Source: Mycobacterium sp. HUMS_12744610 (GTDB lineage: Bacteria > Actinomycetota > Actinomycetes > Mycobacteriales > Mycobacteriaceae). Taken from it: a stretch of 64,000 nucleotides of DNA. Of this stretch, positions 40,620-49,163 are shown in pieces. The position numbers were made by a program, and so were the translations under genes. The DNA lies in the NCBI RefSeq assembly GCF_041206865.1, contig NZ_JBGEDP010000001.1:2542001-2606000 (forward strand), written 5' to 3'. Position 1 is the first letter of the stretch. The number at the start of each line of letters is the position of its first letter. Under the pieces are notes generated by a model. The model was not told the DNA's origin. It ran no database searches and saw nothing but the letters and a program-made list of their open reading frames with translations.

Positions 40620-41180
40620 CTAGGGCGTGTCTCCCAATTGGTTGTTTCCGACGCGGGAATGGATTACGGCGCAGGCCAATAGGACACCGCCGAGGTAGGT
40701 CAGGGCGTATTTGTCGTAGCGGGTCGCGATACCGCGCCATTGCTTGAGCCGGTTGTAGCCTCGTTCGACGGTGTTGCGCAGACCGTAGAGCTCGGCGTCG
40801 AACGCCGGTGGGCGACCCCCGGCCGATCCCTTGGCCTTGCGCCGGGCGATCTGGTCTTTGCGTTCGGGAATCGTGTGCTTGATTCTTCGGGAACGTAATT
40901 CGGTGCGCGTGCTCGGGTGTGAATACGCCTTGTCGGCGAGCAATCGGAAGTCGCCACCGGTCACACCGTGCTCAGCGCAGGCGTGGTCGTAGTCGTCGAG
41001 CAAAGGCAGCAACTGCGGATTGTCGCCGGCCTGGCCAGCGGTCAACCGGACCGCGACAACAGCTTCGCGCTGATCGGTCAGGGTGTGGATCTTGGTGGTC
41101 AGCCCGCCTCGCGAACGCCCAATTGCATGGTCGTCGGGTTCATCGGCGGATTTCTTGTAATTCGACAGGGCCCCCTTTTG
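40620..41180 (-). CDS. IS5-family transposase, C-terminal frame (orfB)
   Basis: The frame carries ALSNYKKSADEPDDHAIGRSRGGLTTKIH, FRLLADKAYSHPSTR (second Asp of DDE) and AELYGLRNTVERGYNRLKQWRGIATRYDK (Glu, in the YREK-like NTVERGYNRLKQ signature). It continues orfA after a frame change at the AAAAGGGGGCCC run (about 41178-41189). The stop TAG is made from the last bases of the IS end plus the target TA. In-frame sequence upstream of about 41180 is a shadow of orfA. Confidence 0.8.
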   Translation of the reverse strand, partial: QKGALSNYKKSADEPDDHAIGRSRGGLTTKIHTLTDQREAVVAVRLTAGQAGDNPQLLPLLDDYDHACAEHGVTGGDFRLLADKAYSHPSTRTELRSRRIKHTIPERKDQIARRKAKGSAGGRPPAFDAELYGLRNTVERGYNRLKQWRGIATRYDKYALTYLGGVLLACAVIHSRVGNNQLGDTP

Positions 41181-41594
41181 CCAGCGTGTCCGACCGGGCA
41201 CCCGCCGAATGTTGATGCGCCCGTACGTTCGTCGAATCCACCGACAACAGCTTCTCGATATCGCCGGCCATCTCGGCGTCGAACCCGAAGGCGTGCGCCA
41301 CCTGAGCAAACATCACGTCATAGGTGCCATCCAGCGACCATCGGTGATGACGCTTCCACACCGTTTTCCATGGCCCGAAATCAGCGGGCAGGTCCCGCCA
41401 CGGGCATCCCGTGCGAAACCGCCAGGCAATCCCCTCCAAAATCAACCGGTGATCACCAAACCTCCGGCCCCGCTTGCCCTCATGCGAAGGCATCAACGGC
41501 TCAACCACCGCCCAGAACTCGTCAGAAATCACACCAATCCGCGTCACCAGCCAATCCTGGCTGGTCAACAGTCGAAAAATTGGGAGACACGCCC
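40623..41594 (-). mobile_element. IS5-family element (IS427-like)
   Basis: The perfect 17-bp inverted ends are GGGCGTGTCTCCCAATT at 40623-40639 and its reverse at 41578-41594. CTA/TAG flanks both sides (a CTAG on each side), consistent with a TA or CTAG target duplication. It holds two overlapping frames on the minus strand. It lies just upstream of the cyclase-family start. Confidence 0.85.
41140..41568 (-). CDS. IS5-family transposase, N-terminal frame (orfA)
   Basis: The 142-codon frame has ISDEFWAVVEPLMPSHEGKRGRRFGDHRLILEGIAWRFRTGCPWRDLPADFGPW, the DUF4096-like N-terminus of IS5/IS427 transposases. FGFDAEMAGDIEKLLSVDSTNVRAHQH follows, with the first DDE aspartate in VDSTNV. It leaves the productive frame in a G5 run after LAKGG. 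One base fewer, or ribosomal slippage, would join it to orfB. IS427-group elements commonly use such frame shifts, so it may be functional. Confidence 0.8.
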   Translation of the reverse strand: MTSQDWLVTRIGVISDEFWAVVEPLMPSHEGKRGRRFGDHRLILEGIAWRFRTGCPWRDLPADFGPWKTVWKRHHRWSLDGTYDVMFAQVAHAFGFDAEMAGDIEKLLSVDSTNVRAHQHSAGARSDTLAKGGPVELQEIRR

Positions 41595-41708
41595 TAGGCC
41601 GCCAGCTGGCGCCGGAGCCGCCTCAGGTCCTATCGGTCGCGCAGCCTACCAGATCTGATATGCCCCATTGATCGATCCTGGTTGGTCTCGACGCAATGGG
41701 ACGACGAC

Positions 41709-43125
41709 GAGCCTGTCACGATTTCTGTGTAAGTCAGAGGTGATTTGACTACGAGTTGTATTCTAGCACAATGGGATTCGCCCAGGGAATAGTCTGGCGA
41801 GTGTGTTGAGCGCACAGTCCAGTTGTGCGTTCCAGTACCCGAATAGCCTCCTCTCTCGCTGGAGATGTTGCGCAGCCCGAGGTACAGCAACTTCATCGCG
41901 GCGTCCTTGTCCGTGAAATGACCACGGTTCTTGGTGATCTTGCGCAACTGGAAGTTGATCGACTCGATCGCATTGGTGGTGTAGACGATCTTGCGCAACT
42001 CCACCGGATAGTCCAGGAACGGAACGAATTCCCCCCAGGCGTTGTGCCACACGTCAATTGCACCCGGATATTGGGCGCCGAATTGCTGGTCGAACTCCTT
42101 GAGTGCGAGTTCGGCTCCATCGACGGTCGGCGCACTGTAGATCGCCCGCATCGCGGTGGCGACCTTCTTGCGGTCCTTATAAGACACGAAGCGCATCGCA
42201 TTCCTAATGACGTGCACGACGCAGGTCTGCACCACGGTATCGGGATAGATCGAGCGGATCGCATCAGGCAGACCGGTCAGCCCGTCGCAGCAGGCGATGA
42301 GGATGTCGCGCACCCCGCGGTTGCGCAGGTCGATGACGACCTTCTGCCAGAACTTCGCCCCCTCGGAGTCCTGGATCCAGCAGCCCAAGGCGTGTTTGCG
42401 GCCCTCCAGATCCACGCCAATGGCCAAATAGGCGACCTTGGTGGTGATGACCCCGTTGTCGCCGATCCGCAGCCGCAGCCCATCGATGTAGAGGATCGGG
42501 TAGACCTCATCGAGCGGGCGGGCCTGCCAGGCCTTGATCTCATCGACCACCACCTCGGTGATATTGGAGATCAACTCCCGCGACACCGACGCCCCATAGA
42601 CCTCCTGCAGGTGGGCTTCGATATCGCGGGTGGTCATTCCCCGTGAATACAGCGACAACACCACCGAATTGATGTTGTTGAGCCGGCGGGTCTTCTTCGG
42701 CACAATCGCCGGCTCAAACGAGCCGTTGCGATCACGCGGCGCATCGATCTGCACCGGGCCGTTGACGGTGGTCACCGTTTTCGGCGTGGTGCCGTTGCGC
42801 GAATTTCCCGATCCGCGTCCGGCCGGATCGCCGGCCTCATAACCCAGATGGTGGGTTAGCTCCGCATTCAGCGCCCGCTCCAGCACGGCCTTAGTCAGCT
42901 GGTTCAGCAAACCGTCCGCGCCGTCGATCGGGGTCCCGGTCTTCACCGCATCCTTAATCAACGAGTCCAGCGTCTCTTCGGTGAACATCTCGGCCAGCCG
43001 CCGCGCCGCGGTCGTCTCCTCAGCCGGCATCTGCATGGTCTTGGTCACAAAACACTCCTTCTGTCCGCCCAACGGCGGTCCGATGATGGACCACCCCGGA
43101 CTTACACAGATGGAATGACACGCCC
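41709..43125 (-). mobile_element. IS256-family element, copy 3
   Basis: A complete copy in minus orientation with the target duplication ACGACGAC at 41701-41708 and 43126-43133. It is 1417 bp, one base shorter than the others, because of a deletion in the transposase gene. Confidence 0.92.
41763..43048 (-). pseudogene. IS256-family transposase, copy 3, frameshifted near the C-terminus
   Basis: The sequence is identical in layout to copy 2 up to GTGTHNWTV. One C is missing at about 41812 (GAGCGCACAG against GAGCGCCACAG in the others), so the last 16 residues are replaced by about 50 unrelated ones. The DDE residues and CxxH motif lie before the shift. Activity may be reduced or kept. Confidence 0.88.
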
Positions 43126-43388
43126 ACGACGACTGGACCTGTATCGGTGGACCAGTTGCGCTGGCCGATGGCTTCTTGCGCGACCCCGATCTCGGGCCCC
43201 GCACCCGGCAGGTGGCGAGCCTGAACGAGGACGCCACCCACCCGTCCACCAACCGATCTGGCCAATGCGCGCTGTATTGAAATCCCTCGCCGCAAGCCAG
43301 GCAACGGCGATACCATCTCACCCAACGCCAAGCCAGTCTCCTTTGTACCTGGTGACACGATCCTTAACGGCCCATCGCCCCGGAGCCG

Positions 43389-43424
43389 AAGGGACCAGAT
43401 CTGTTCCGTTGCTAAGGGAACCCC
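43389..43424 (-). repeat. Right terminal inverted repeat of the Tn3-type element
   Basis: In reverse complement this starts GGGGTTCCCTTAGCAAC and matches the left repeat at 28933-28967. It marks the right edge of island 1. Backbone sequence resumes about 100 bases before the qcrB terminator. Confidence 0.65.
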
Positions 43425-43526
43425 GAGTCCGACCATCATGATCGGCGGCCCGAATGGGCACTCCGGCCCCCGGCCCCACGACAGTCGGCGACCGGAAGAC
43501 GCGTCCCGGGGCGGCGGCCCCGAAAA

Positions 43527-43564
43527 CACGGTTGGCCCCCCACCGGAGCGGGGGGCCAACCGTG
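43527..43564 (-). terminator. Strong intrinsic terminator of the qcr operon
   Basis: A perfect 15-bp stem (CACGGTTGGCCCCCC / GGGGGGCCAACCGTG) with an 8-base loop starts 12 bases after the qcrB stop. It is followed on the minus strand by TTTTCG. It would also insulate qcrB from transcription coming out of island 1. Confidence 0.88.
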
Positions 43565-43576
43565 ACTGTCGTCGAG

Positions 43577-45265
43577 CTAGTGCTCGTCGTGCTCGCCGTT
43601 GGAGGAACCGACGACGGTGTCCTGGTGCTCGCGCAGGGCGGTCAGGGCGCGGTGCTCGGCGGCGTGCGCCGCCTCGCGCAGCGCCGCATCCTCGGACGCC
43701 GGGTCGGCGTACAACAGGCTGCCGCTGCCCGGCGAGCCCGCCGAGCCCAGCTTGTTCATCCGCTTGGGCAGCGGCGCACCCTGGTACTCCAGCGGCAGCG
43801 GGTGTCCGTGCTCGTCGACCGGACCGAGCGGCTGGTGCAGCTCGATGTAGGCGCCGTGCGGCAACCGCTTGATGATGCCCGTTTCGATGCCGTGCTCGAG
43901 CACATCCCGGTCGCTGCGCTGCAGGGCGATGCACCACCGGTAGGTGACGAAGTACACGATCGGGGGGAGCACCACCATGCCGATACGCCCGATCCAGGTC
44001 GTCGCGTTCAGCGAGATGTCGAACTTCAGCGCGATGATGTCGTTCATCGCGCTCAGCGTGAGCACCATGTAGAACGCGATCGCCATCGCGCCGATCGAGG
44101 TGCGCACCGGCGCGTCCCGCGGCCGCTGCAGCAGGTTGTGGTGCGCGTGATCGCCGCTGAACCGCTTCTCCAGGAAGGGGTAGATGATCAGCAGAACAAA
44201 GATCAGGCCCATGAGGAGGGCGACCCAGACCGGAGCCGGGATGGTGTGGTGCCAGAAGTAGAACTCCCACGGCGGCCAGATACGGGCCAGGCCCTCGGTC
44301 CACATCATGTAGAAGTCCGGCTGCGAGCCGGCCGAGACGTGAGACGGCTTGTAGGGGCCCAGGTTCCAGATCGGGTTGATCTGCAGCAGCCCGCCCATCA
44401 GGCCCAGCACGCCGACGATGGCCGCGAAGAAGGCGCCCGACTTGACCGCGAAGATCGGCATGACGCGCACGCCGACGACGTTGTGCTCGGTGCGGCCCGG
44501 CCCCGGGAACTGCGTGTGCTTCTGGAACCACACCATGGCCAGGTGTGCGCCGATGAGCGCCAGGATGATGCCGGGTAGCAGCAGGATGTGCAGGGAGTAC
44601 ATGCGCGGGATGATGTAGCCCGCCTCGGCGCAGTGGTAACCCACTCCGCCGCAGGGGAAGTCACCGCCGAACAGCGCCCAGTGCAGCCAGGTGCCGATCA
44701 CGGGCATGCCCAACGTGATCGAGGACAGCGCCGCGCGCAACCCGATGCCCGACAGCAGGTCGTCGGGCAGCGAGTAGCCGAAGTAGCCCTCGAACATGGC
44801 CAGGATCAGCAGCAGCGAACCGATGACCCAGTTGGCCTCGCGTGGCCGCCGGAACGCACCGGTGAAGAAGATGCGCGCCAGGTGCACCATGATCGCGGCG
44901 GCGAACATCAGCGCGGCCCAGTGGTGCACCTGCCGGACGAACAGGCCGCCGCGCACCTCGAAGGAGATGTCGAGGGTCGATTGGTACGCCTTCGACATGT
45001 CCACGCCCCGCAGCGGCTGGTAGGCACCGTTGTAGGTGACTTCGCCCATGGTGGGGTCGAAGAACAGCGACAGGTACACGCCGGTGAGCAGCAGCACGAT
45101 GAAGCTGTACATCGCGATCTCACCGAGCAGGAACGACCAGTGCGTCGGGAACACCTTGTTGAGCTGCCGGCGCACCGCGGCCGACGGGTGGTACCGGGTG
45201 TCGATGTCCTCGCCCTGGCGGGCCAGGACGTCACCGATCTTCGGAGGACTGAGCTTCGGACTCAT
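43577..45265 (-). CDS. qcrB: Cytochrome b subunit of the bcc complex
   Basis: The 562-aa protein binds two b hemes and the menaquinol sites of the actinobacterial bcc-aa3 supercomplex. Heme-ligand helices are visible ([33 protein letters not shown] and [32 protein letters not shown]). The Qo-site motif is [15 protein letters not shown]. The threonine in [13 protein letters not shown] (residue 323 here) corresponds, as I recall, to Thr313 in M. tuberculosis, where Q203 (telacebec) resistance changes occur; it is unchanged. The ATG overlaps the qcrA stop (ATGA). The charged C-terminal tail is typical of mycobacteria. Confidence 0.96.
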   Translation of the reverse strand: MSPKLSPPKIGDVLARQGEDIDTRYHPSAAVRRQLNKVFPTHWSFLLGEIAMYSFIVLLLTGVYLSLFFDPTMGEVTYNGAYQPLRGVDMSKAYQSTLDISFEVRGGLFVRQVHHWAALMFAAAIMVHLARIFFTGAFRRPREANWVIGSLLLILAMFEGYFGYSLPDDLLSGIGLRAALSSITLGMPVIGTWLHWALFGGDFPCGGVGYHCAEAGYIIPRMYSLHILLLPGIILALIGAHLAMVWFQKHTQFPGPGRTEHNVVGVRVMPIFAVKSGAFFAAIVGVLGLMGGLLQINPIWNLGPYKPSHVSAGSQPDFYMMWTEGLARIWPPWEFYFWHHTIPAPVWVALLMGLIFVLLIIYPFLEKRFSGDHAHHNLLQRPRDAPVRTSIGAMAIAFYMVLTLSAMNDIIALKFDISLNATTWIGRIGMVVLPPIVYFVTYRWCIALQRSDRDVLEHGIETGIIKRLPHGAYIELHQPLGPVDEHGHPLPLEYQGAPLPKRMNKLGSAGSPGSGSLLYADPASEDAALREAAHAAEHRALTALREHQDTVVGSSNGEHDEH

Positions 45266-46437
45266 GTGGTGCGCTCCCAGAATGCCGGTCCGACGGGTTC
45301 GATGAAGTTGCCGTTGGCAACCAGATACCCGTTGGTGTCGATGGTGATGGGCAGTTGCGCCAGGGCGCGGGCTGCGGGACCGAAGATCGGCTTGGCGTAG
45401 TGCATCGCGTCGAACTGTGACTGGTGACACGGGCACAGGATCCGGTAGGACTGCTCCTCGTACAGCGAGGCCGGGCAGCCCAGGTGCGAGCAGACCTTCG
45501 TGTAGGCGAACAGCTCACCGAAGTTGAAGCTCTCCTGGCCCTGCCTCTTGACGACGCGATGCATGTCGGTCGGCCGGATGCGGATGAGCATCACGGGGTT
45601 GCGCACGCCCATTTGGATGCCCCGCAGCTTCTCGCGCGACTCCGCTGTCGTGCCGTCGCCGTCGGACTCCCGCCAGGGGAACACCGTCTCCATGCCGCCC
45701 GCGTCGATGTCTTCCGGCCGCATCTTGATGAAGGGAGCACCCTCGGTGGTGCCCGTTGCGCGCGCCAGGAAGATAGTTTCGCCGTGGTAGCGGGGGGTCC
45801 AGCCGGACGTCCAGAGGACGGCCTCCATGCCGTTCTCGGTGGGCACTACCGGCTTCCACGGGTTCTTGACCAGACCCCCGATGAACGCCACCAGGGAGCT
45901 CAGGCCGAACGCGCCCAGGCCCATCCCCAGGGACAGCCCGATCAGCTTGCGGCGTCCGATGGTCGACGTCTGGTAGGCATCGGTCAGGTTGGCCACGACG
46001 GTCTTGCGGTCGATCTCGCGCGACGCGCCGTCATGGCGCTGCTGGATCGAGATCTCCTCGGGGATGAACCGCTTCTGGTAGAGGATCGCGCCGATAGCGA
46101 TCGCCAGGATGGACAGCCCGAACGTCAGCCCGTACAGCGGCGTGGTCAGCGTGTACAGGATGCTGCCCGGCGCGTCCTTGGGCTTGTACTCCCACGGCCA
46201 GAACAAGAAGATCAGCAGCAGCGCGAGCCCGAAGCCGCCGCCGGCCAGCAGCCACAGGGCCACGCCGCGCTCGGCGCGCTTCTCGGCCTTGGTGCCCTCG
46301 ACCGGCCATCGCGACTCTTTGAAGACGGTCTCGACGCCGTCGAGCTTGCCGCCCAGCTCCAGCAGTTGCTGTTGTGACATGTTGGCCAGGGTGGCGTCGT
46401 CGGGCTCCGGGGAGCCGCCGTGATCGATGTCGCTCAT
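45262..46437 (-). CDS. qcrA: Rieske iron-sulfur subunit of the bcc complex
   Basis: The 391-aa product has the actinobacterial layout: a long N-terminal extension, three membrane helices ([64 protein letters not shown]) and a Rieske domain. The 2Fe-2S ligands are in [13 protein letters not shown] and [13 protein letters not shown] twin-arginine-like GRRKL lies before the third helix. It passes electrons from quinol to QcrC. Start and stop both overlap the neighbouring genes by 4 bp. Confidence 0.96.
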   Translation of the reverse strand: MSDIDHGGSPEPDDATLANMSQQQLLELGGKLDGVETVFKESRWPVEGTKAEKRAERGVALWLLAGGGFGLALLLIFLFWPWEYKPKDAPGSILYTLTTPLYGLTFGLSILAIAIGAILYQKRFIPEEISIQQRHDGASREIDRKTVVANLTDAYQTSTIGRRKLIGLSLGMGLGAFGLSSLVAFIGGLVKNPWKPVVPTENGMEAVLWTSGWTPRYHGETIFLARATGTTEGAPFIKMRPEDIDAGGMETVFPWRESDGDGTTAESREKLRGIQMGVRNPVMLIRIRPTDMHRVVKRQGQESFNFGELFAYTKVCSHLGCPASLYEEQSYRILCPCHQSQFDAMHYAKPIFGPAARALAQLPITIDTNGYLVANGNFIEPVGPAFWERTT

Positions 46438-47291
46438 GCTCGCGCCCCAATCCACAGTGCCAGCCCGATGGCGGCGACCATCCCGATGATCCACATCGCC
46501 ATGCCCTCGGGTGCGGGTCCGAAGCCGCCGAGGCCGTAGCCGCCCGGCTGGCGCTCCTCGGAGACCGACTTCACGTACGCGATGATGTCCTTCTTGTTGT
46601 CGAAGGACAGCTGACGGTCGGAGAACTTGGGCATGTTCTGCGGACCGGTGCGCATCGCGGCTAGGATCTGCTGTTCGTTGGCGTCGCCCAGGTCGGGTGC
46701 GTACTTGCCCGACGACAGCGCCCCGCCCTTGCCGGTGAAGTTGTGGCACGAGGAGCAGTTGAGCCGGAACAGGTCGCCGCCGCGGCCGACGTCGTTACCG
46801 CGCAGCGACTGCATCGCCAGGCTGCCGTCGGGGTTGCGGACCACGGTCGGGCCGCCGCCGTTGGCCTGCACGAAGGCGCCGATCGCCTCGATCTGCGACT
46901 CGTCGAAGATCGGCTCCTTGCGCGGCGCCTGGGCCTCGCCCCGCATGGCGGGCATGCGGCCGGTGGACACCTGGAAGTACACGGCCTCCTCGCCGACCCC
47001 GATCAGGCTGGGCCCGTGCTGGTTCACACCCTGCAGGTTCGCACCGTGGCAGGACACACAGGAGGTGTCGAACAGCTGCTTGCCGGTGCGCAGCAGCGCC
47101 GAGGACGATTCGTCGGCGACGGCCACCTGTGGCGTGGGCGTCAGTACGGCGGCCAGCCCGCCGGCGATCGTCAGCGCTATCAGCAGCAGCAGGCCGCCCG
47201 ACAGGCGCCGGCGCAGCCGCCGCCGCGCGCGATCACTGCGCTGGTTACGTGGCTTGCGGCCACCGGACCGGGTGACCCGCAGATTCTTCAA
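46434..47291 (-). CDS. qcrC: Diheme cytochrome c subunit of the bcc complex
   Basis: The product has a basic N-terminus, one helix ([21 protein letters not shown]) and two c-type heme motifs: [11 protein letters not shown] and [11 protein letters not shown], each followed by a distal methionine region. A C-terminal anchor follows ([22 protein letters not shown]). Two hemes allow direct electron transfer to CtaC without a soluble cytochrome. I use the TTG at 47291 (285 aa), which has GAGGAG at 7 bases. An ATG at 47324 that overlaps the ctaE stop lacks a ribosome site and would add 11 residues. Confidence 0.94.
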   Translation of the reverse strand: MKNLRVTRSGGRKPRNQRSDRARRRLRRRLSGGLLLLIALTIAGGLAAVLTPTPQVAVADESSSALLRTGKQLFDTSCVSCHGANLQGVNQHGPSLIGVGEEAVYFQVSTGRMPAMRGEAQAPRKEPIFDESQIEAIGAFVQANGGGPTVVRNPDGSLAMQSLRGNDVGRGGDLFRLNCSSCHNFTGKGGALSSGKYAPDLGDANEQQILAAMRTGPQNMPKFSDRQLSFDNKKDIIAYVKSVSEERQPGGYGLGGFGPAPEGMAMWIIGMVAAIGLALWIGARA

Positions 47292-47320
47292 CCGCTCACT
47301 CCTCTTCGTCCCGAGCCGGC

Positions 47321-47932
47321 TCATCGAATGAAATAGATGACGGTGAACAGCGCGATCCACACGATGTCGACGAAATGCCAGTAGTAGGAGACGACGATGC
47401 TCGCCGTCGCCTGCGCGGGCGTGAACTTGCTCATCGTCGTGCGGGCCAGCAGAAAGATGAAGGCGATCAGACCGCCCGTGACGTGCAACCCGTGGAAGCC
47501 GGTGCACAGATAGAAGACGGTGCCGTAGGCGCTGCCGGGGATGGTCGTGCCGTGGGTAATCAGGTGGTAGTACTCGTAGCCCTGGCCGAGGACGAAGAAC
47601 AGCCCCATCAAGAACGTGATCACGTACCAGCGGCGCAGGCCGAAGACGTCGCCGCGTTCGGCCGCGAACACCCCCATCTGGCAGGTGAACGACGAGGCGA
47701 TCAGCACCAGCGTCACCGGGACGGCCTGGTACAGATTCAGCTCGGTCGGCGGCGGCGGCCACTTCCCGCCGGCCTGCGAGCGCGCTGTGAAGTACATCGC
47801 GAACAGGCCAGCAAAGAACATCAGCTCACTGGAAAGCCACACTATGGTGCCGACACTGACCATGTTCGGTCGGTTCAGCGAATGAATCCGCGAGGTGATG
47901 GCAGTACCTGAGGTCCCGGCAGCGCTGGTCAC
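47321..47932 (-). CDS. ctaE: Cytochrome c oxidase subunit III
   Basis: The 203-aa membrane protein has five hydrophobic helices. Landmarks are [64 protein letters not shown] and [21 protein letters not shown], the WHFVDxVW signature. It is the first gene of the ctaE-qcrC-qcrA-qcrB operon. The GTG gives the same length as in M. tuberculosis. The 151 bases upstream are shared with the divergent trpD and must hold the operon promoter, though no motif is clear. Confidence 0.96.
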   Translation of the reverse strand: MTSAAGTSGTAITSRIHSLNRPNMVSVGTIVWLSSELMFFAGLFAMYFTARSQAGGKWPPPPTELNLYQAVPVTLVLIASSFTCQMGVFAAERGDVFGLRRWYVITFLMGLFFVLGQGYEYYHLITHGTTIPGSAYGTVFYLCTGFHGLHVTGGLIAFIFLLARTTMSKFTPAQATASIVVSYYWHFVDIVWIALFTVIYFIR

Positions 47933-48083
47933 ATCCGCAAGTATGACGCTTTGTAGTTGTCGAACTCCACCCGGGGCGGCAATTCGGGGTGCCGCGCGTC
48001 GCGTCCGCTGCGGTTCGGCACTTCTCGGGGGGCCTGTCGGGGGTGTCGTGGGGCGCGGCCGCCGAGCGTGGGACCATCGGCGC

Positions 48084-49163
48084 GTGCCCGTGCCACCCGA
48101 GACGCCCGCCGCCGGGCCGGCGGCGTCGTGGCGGCAGGTGCTGGCCCGGTTGACGGGCGGGCACGCGCTGGCGCGGGGCCAGGCGGCCTGGGCCATGGAC
48201 CAGATCATGGCCGGCGCCGCGACGCCCGCCCAGATCGCGGCGTTCGCCGTGGCGATGACGATGAAGGTGCCCACCGCGGCGGAAGTCGGCGAGCTGGCCG
48301 AGGCGATGCTGAGTCACGCGCGCCCGATGCCCGAGGGCGTCGTTCCCGCCGGTGCCCTCGACATCGTGGGCACCGGCGGCGACGGGGTCAGCACCGTCAA
48401 CCTGTCCACCATGGCCGCGATCGTGGTCGCGGCCGCCGGCGTGCCGGTAGTCAAGCACGGCAACCGGGCGTCGTCGTCGCTGTCCGGGGGCGCCGACACC
48501 CTCGAGGCGCTCGGGGTGCGCATCGACCTCGAACCAGACCAGGTGGCGCGCTGCCTCACCGACGTCGGGATCGGGTTCTGCTTCGCCCCGGTGTTTCACC
48601 CGTCGTACCGGCACGCCTCGGCCGTGCGGCGCGAGATCGGTGTGCCGACCGTCTTCAACCTCCTCGGGCCGCTGACGAATCCGGCGTCACCCCGGGCCGG
48701 CCTGATCGGCTGCGCGTTCGCCGATCTCGCCGAGGTGATGGCGGGGGTGTTCGCCGCGCGCCGGTGCAGCGTGCTGGTGGTGCACGGCGACGACGGGCTC
48801 GACGAGCTGACCACGACGACCACCAGCACGATCTGGCGGGTGCAGGCCGGGACGGTGGACAAGCTGACGTTCGACCCGGCCGGTTTCGGGTTCGCCCGCG
48901 CCGAGCTCGACGAATTGCTGGGCGGCGACGCCCGGGCCAACGCCGCGGAGGTGCGCGCGGTGCTGGCCGGCGCCGGGGGGCCGGTGCGCGACGCGGTCGT
49001 GCTCAACGCCGCCGGGGCGATCGTCGCGCACGCCGGGCTATCCAGCCGCGCCGAATGGCTGCCGGCGTGGGAGGACGGGCTGCGGCGGGCCGCCGCCGCC
49101 ATCGACTCGGGCGCGGCCGAACAGCTGCTCGCGCGATGGGTGCGGTTCGGTCGCGAACTCTGA
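48084..49163 (+). CDS. trpD: Anthranilate phosphoribosyltransferase
   Basis: TrpD joins anthranilate and PRPP in tryptophan synthesis. The 359-aa product has the PRPP motif [22 protein letters not shown], then [64 protein letters not shown] and [20 protein letters not shown]. All are conserved blocks. The GTG was chosen because the helical N-terminal domain starts about 12 residues later; a longer open frame upstream overlaps ctaE. Its last 126 bases overlap the converging nuclease gene. Confidence 0.94.
   Translation: MPVPPETPAAGPAASWRQVLARLTGGHALARGQAAWAMDQIMAGAATPAQIAAFAVAMTMKVPTAAEVGELAEAMLSHARPMPEGVVPAGALDIVGTGGDGVSTVNLSTMAAIVVAAAGVPVVKHGNRASSSLSGGADTLEALGVRIDLEPDQVARCLTDVGIGFCFAPVFHPSYRHASAVRREIGVPTVFNLLGPLTNPASPRAGLIGCAFADLAEVMAGVFAARRCSVLVVHGDDGLDELTTTTTSTIWRVQAGTVDKLTFDPAGFGFARAELDELLGGDARANAAEVRAVLAGAGGPVRDAVVLNAAGAIVAHAGLSSRAEWLPAWEDGLRRAAAAIDSGAAEQLLARWVRFGREL

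Larger units (their letters stand above)
41598..43280 (+). pseudogene. Unknown ORF split by IS256 copy 3
   Basis: When copy 3 and one ACGACGAC duplication are removed, an open frame runs across the joint. It reads RSLPDLICPIDRSWLVSTQWDDDWTCIGGPVALADGFLRDPDLGPRTRQVASLNEDATHPSTNRSG before a TGA at 43278-43280. The left side begins right after the IS5 end and has no ATG, so the true start may have been removed by the IS5 insertion. The text looks like real coding sequence (balanced composition, D/W-rich), but I do not recognise the family. The 100 bases from 43281 to the Tn3-type repeat hold nothing I can name. Confidence 0.35.
28933..43424. mobile_element. Decayed Tn3-family transposon packed with nested insertions (island 1)
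   Basis: The two edges carry a matching inverted repeat: GGGTTCTCTCAGCAAC... on the left and GGGGTTCCCTTAGCAAC... on the right when reversed. About 30 of 35 positions agree, including a shared GATCTGGTCCCTT. Terminal repeats of 35-38 bp starting with G-runs are typical of Tn3-family elements. A Tn3-type transposase C-terminus lies 100 bases inside the left repeat, pointing at it, as expected. The flanks (GAGTT/GAGTC) could be a decayed 5-bp duplication. Most of the transposase and any resolvase are missing, replaced by an IS21 element with further insertions. The segment separates the converging Rv2197c-like and qcrB genes, which are neighbours in M. tuberculosis. Confidence 0.65.

Noticed and set aside
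43126..43441. Plus-strand ORF of 108 codons (RRLDLYRWTSCAGRW...)
   Set aside because: It is out of frame with the split ORF that joins cleanly across IS256 copy 3, and it crosses the Tn3-type repeat.
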